A stretch of 41,861 nt of DNA from positions 1 through 41,861 of the forward strand of contig JAISGD010000029.1 of assembly GCA_031263195.1 (NCBI GenBank), read 5' to 3'. Of this stretch, positions 40,401 through 41,861 are shown in pieces. Position 1 is the stretch's first letter. Each line of letters begins with the position of its first letter. Under the pieces are notes generated by a model. The model was not told where the DNA came from. It did not search any database and saw only the letters and a program-made list of their open reading frames with translations. The stretch comes from Campylobacteraceae bacterium. GTDB lineage: Bacteria > Campylobacterota > Campylobacteria > Campylobacterales > Campylobacteraceae. A program made the translations under genes and the position numbers.

Positions 40401-40976
40401 ACCTTGTTCTTTGGACGCCGCGTCTCTTATGTCTCTCTTGCTGTTCTCCACATCTTCCGGTTTTAAAAGCCAAATTTTGCTTGGCACCGTCTCGTCAAAT
40501 CTTCCGTTTTTATCGTAAGCTCTTAAAACATATACTAACTCGTCTCCGGTTTGATATATGTATTTATCGGGCAGTTTGCCATCCCAAGAGACGATACTAA
40601 ATGAACTCGCAGGCACTGGTATACTTACGATAGGATCAACCAAATCAACGTCTTCCACTCTATATATGTTAAGTTCCATTTTGTCTATAAACGCCGCGTA
40701 ATTTGATCTGATATAAAACTCTACGTTCTGTGTTATAACCCCTTCGTTAAAGCTTACATAAGGAAGTACCGCTGCGTTTAATACCGCGTTGGCGATATTC
40801 GGATCTTCGCTTATATAGATAATGCCGTCATTCGCAAATCGTATCGTAGACAAGCCATCTTGCTCTACACTCTCAACGCTATTTGCCGCTAAAATAGTTT
40901 GATTATTTGTTTGCGCAAAAACAGAGCTCATTAAAAGAGCTGCTGTAAGTACGCTGATTTTTGTATATGTTCTCAC
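37482..40976 (-). CDS. Large outer-membrane beta-barrel protein with N-terminal beta-sandwich region
   Basis: This encodes 1164 residues from a GTG that overlaps the upstream stop (GTGA), with AGGA nine bases before. The signal peptide ends SVFA-Q (about residue 21). Residues about 30-330 are beta-rich periplasmic or extracellular modules (PVPASSFSIVSWDGKLPDKY; AGEHYYNIVLQG). From about 330 to the end there are many alternating amphipathic strands with aromatic girdles (GGEYTSYNN, YRPYNSAKWALFGKYTYLY, GVGYNFTNFS), ending in FLGTY with a terminal Tyr. This fits a barrel of more than 20 strands, without a recognisable TonB box or plug. It probably anchors or exports the coupled DUF11 protein. 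Confidence 0.75.
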   Translation of the reverse strand: MRTYTKISVLTAALLMSSVFAQTNNQTILAANSVESVEQDGLSTIRFANDGIIYISEDPNIANAVLNAAVLPYVSFNEGVITQNVEFYIRSNYAAFIDKMELNIYRVEDVDLVDPIVSIPVPASSFSIVSWDGKLPDKYIYQTGDELVYVLRAYDKNGRFDETVPSKIWLLKPEDVENSKRDIRDAASKEQGVQLRISEAVSQYMLDMAFNYNSLSKQNIVLYGSTAIIRGSNIPDGDLFINGEQYPIDLERRFAAEYIVPAGEHYYNIVLQGKETVSKRLKIDISNYYFFGMAIADFTVGGEYTSYNNDNSNRDVLRDGRLAFYLKGKVYNKYQITAQADTTQKDVKKLFSGFTQANAVDLFETLDPDMYYPTYGDDSTVIRDVNTQGRFYFRTDWDKSQVIWGNYNTEFGGTQYGGYSRSLYGAKLDYRSVDINKWGDSKTITKVFGSEAQSMAGHTELLGTGGSLYYLKHTNILPGSDKILLQVTDKTTGNVAARISLIRGADYEIDNVQGRIILSRPLSQIIYQGVISITSQTLLNGYEQLLVADYEFVPSGFEDDSITAGIRAKQWFGDYIAVGGTYVKEDKSGDDYEIASADVTLQAGKGTYLKTEFTHTKSKAAPIYYSTNGGLSFSRLGSGLDDQSGDAKAIDARVNFQELGLTDKDITLGAWWRDVGKEYSSTHSTSSSFNDITEYGFEFLGQITKSLKLYTKVNKSENSKASYEQEQLTTEYRLNDVSSISAEIQNSRTDSSNSTLEGTLGALKVSYDINPNLEMFLTGQATLYDNGEYENNDAVILGARYLYSESSSASAKYTTGHRGDALELDISQRLNKDHTIYGGYTWLNNYVSDFDTAFGVNTNSGFTIGQRWNLTNKISLYNESQYIKNSNDKGATNSLGMDFYVGEGWNIGFLYQKGELDSYRGDVDRDSLSVNLGRTSSTMNWASKFEYRQDKGTEERKQWLTTNRLSFKVDESLSFAGRVNYSNTKDYLSSQNGAKFTELNVGFAYRPYNSAKWALFGKYTYLYDLSTLGQQVLNGASYDQKSQVISFESIYKIDDKWEFALKYATRQGKARFERGNGDWFDSQTSFYAGQIRYDILYKWHGLLEYRVLDVKDGGVKNGYLVGIDRDIAKNLRVGVGYNFTNFSDDLTKLDYKYKGWFINFLGTY

Positions 40977-41861
40977 TTTTGTATTCCTCGCATAACGTCA
41001 ACATCAGCAAATTTTATGCCAAAATCAAACCTTACCGGAATACCGGGCGTTATTCTTCTTACTAAAGGATTTGCCGTTGTAAACTGAGAACCTTTAGGTA
41101 AAGACAACGGGTCTATTTTCATCATAAAATTACGTCCTCTGCTCCACTCTCCCCCTTTAATATTTAAGAGGTGGAACCTTCCGTATTTATCCGTGGTTAT
41201 TATATAACCTTCTACCGTAAATATTCTAACTCCCGGAAGTCCTTCTTCATCTTCGTCTTGAATCATATTACCATTTTTATCATTAAACACCGTGCCTATT
41301 ATCAAACTCTCATCCAACATAGGATCATCAGCCGTTATCTCCACTGAAGCCGAAGCTGTATTGGACCTGTCGGATGTTTGGTTATTGTACGCGGTTGCGG
41401 TCGTGATATGAGTTCCGTGTTTTGCGCCCGCGCCGATTCTTAATAGGTACACTATCTCTATTTTTTCTCCCGGAGCTAACTTTAAGTTGTTAATATCCAA
41501 AGTTTTATCCCAAGTAATATTTGAACTGATGTTGTTGCTGATATAGATAGATTTCTCTACATATGAAAATCCGAAAGGAATAACATTTGACAGCGTAACG
41601 TTGTTGGCTGCGAAAGAGCCTATATTTTCTATAGTAGCGGTATATTTTATAAGGTCTCCTATTTTTGCCTTTTTTGTAGAAGTACTTAAAGTTGCGACTA
41701 AAATTGTTTTTTCATAACTAACAAACTCTACAATGCCAGTTAAAGTACTGTTTGTTGCGTTTACGCTAAATCCTACCGTTACGTTTCCAGCAACTGTTGA
41801 ACCCAGGTTTGCGCTGTAAGTTCCATTATTGTGATGAACGAATGAATCAATTGTTCCAGTA
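40973..41861 (-). CDS. C-terminal part of a DUF11/SdrD-B surface protein (5' end outside the window)
   Basis: The frame is open from the window edge to a stop at 40973, so the first 296 or so codons seen are a fragment. A DUF11 (conserved repeat) domain is visible (IGDLIKYTATIENIGSFAAN; VIPFGFSYVEKS; LAPGEKIEIVYLLRIGAG). It is followed by an SdrD-B/carboxypeptidase-regulatory-like module (VFNDKNGNMIQDEDEEGLPG, TTDKYGRFHL) with Asp-rich loops that may bind calcium. The chain ends IKFADVDVMRGIQK. A TTG at 41500 is not the start. It is translationally coupled to the barrel gene. Confidence 0.75.
   Translation of the reverse strand, partial: TGTIDSFVHHNNGTYSANLGSTVAGNVTVGFSVNATNSTLTGIVEFVSYEKTILVATLSTSTKKAKIGDLIKYTATIENIGSFAANNVTLSNVIPFGFSYVEKSIYISNNISSNITWDKTLDINNLKLAPGEKIEIVYLLRIGAGAKHGTHITTATAYNNQTSDRSNTASASVEITADDPMLDESLIIGTVFNDKNGNMIQDEDEEGLPGVRIFTVEGYIITTDKYGRFHLLNIKGGEWSRGRNFMMKIDPLSLPKGSQFTTANPLVRRITPGIPVRFDFGIKFADVDVMRGIQK

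Overview
The window looks like a chromosomal segment of a low-GC member of Campylobacterota (the former Epsilonproteobacteria). The reasons are the uninterrupted S10-spc-alpha ribosomal cluster without an L30 gene, the secY-map-infA-rpmJ order, a short 77-residue L24, a short HisZ, a divergent AAA ATPase upstream of rpsJ, and a poly-G contingency tract of the kind common in Campylobacter and Helicobacter surface genes. Large cadherin-like and LVIVD surface proteins fit a free-living rather than a host-restricted member. The genus cannot be told from the sequence alone.

Layout. Positions 125-8609 (minus strand) hold a lipoprotein and, one base after it, a 2619-residue exported repeat protein: a lipase-like head lacking the nucleophilic Ser, about 13 cadherin-like repeats, and two LVIVD beta-propeller blocks of 7 and 5 repeats. 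A short inverted-repeat element (8838-8978) separates this from a metabolic operon (12328-9108, minus): class V aminotransferase, hisZ and purA. Next is a tandem duplication of about 1.1 kb (12340-14440) that gave two small outer-membrane barrel proteins, an intact divergent XRE regulator, and a decayed second copy of that regulator.

Positions 28506-14688 carry 29 minus-strand genes of the translation and secretion machinery (25 ribosomal proteins, secY, map, infA, rpoA). A near-consensus sigma-70 promoter precedes rpsJ and a bidirectional terminator follows rplQ. An ATPase gene diverges upstream.

Positions 30090-36910 form a markedly AT-rich three-gene minus-strand cassette that looks acquired and glycan-related: an unrecognised 159-residue ORF without an ATG, a Capsule_synth-like/HAD fusion protein, and a 963-residue left-handed beta-helix acyltransferase / SGNH hydrolase / citrate-lyase-ligase-like nucleotidyltransferase fusion. 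The last two domains of that fusion are joined through a G14 tract. Adding or losing one G gives a stop codon at once, so the C-terminal ligase domain looks phase-variable. This is the strongest candidate for an undescribed system here.

The right end (37482-41861, minus) holds a 1164-residue outer-membrane barrel protein translationally coupled to the 3' end of a DUF11/SdrD-B-type surface protein that runs off the window.
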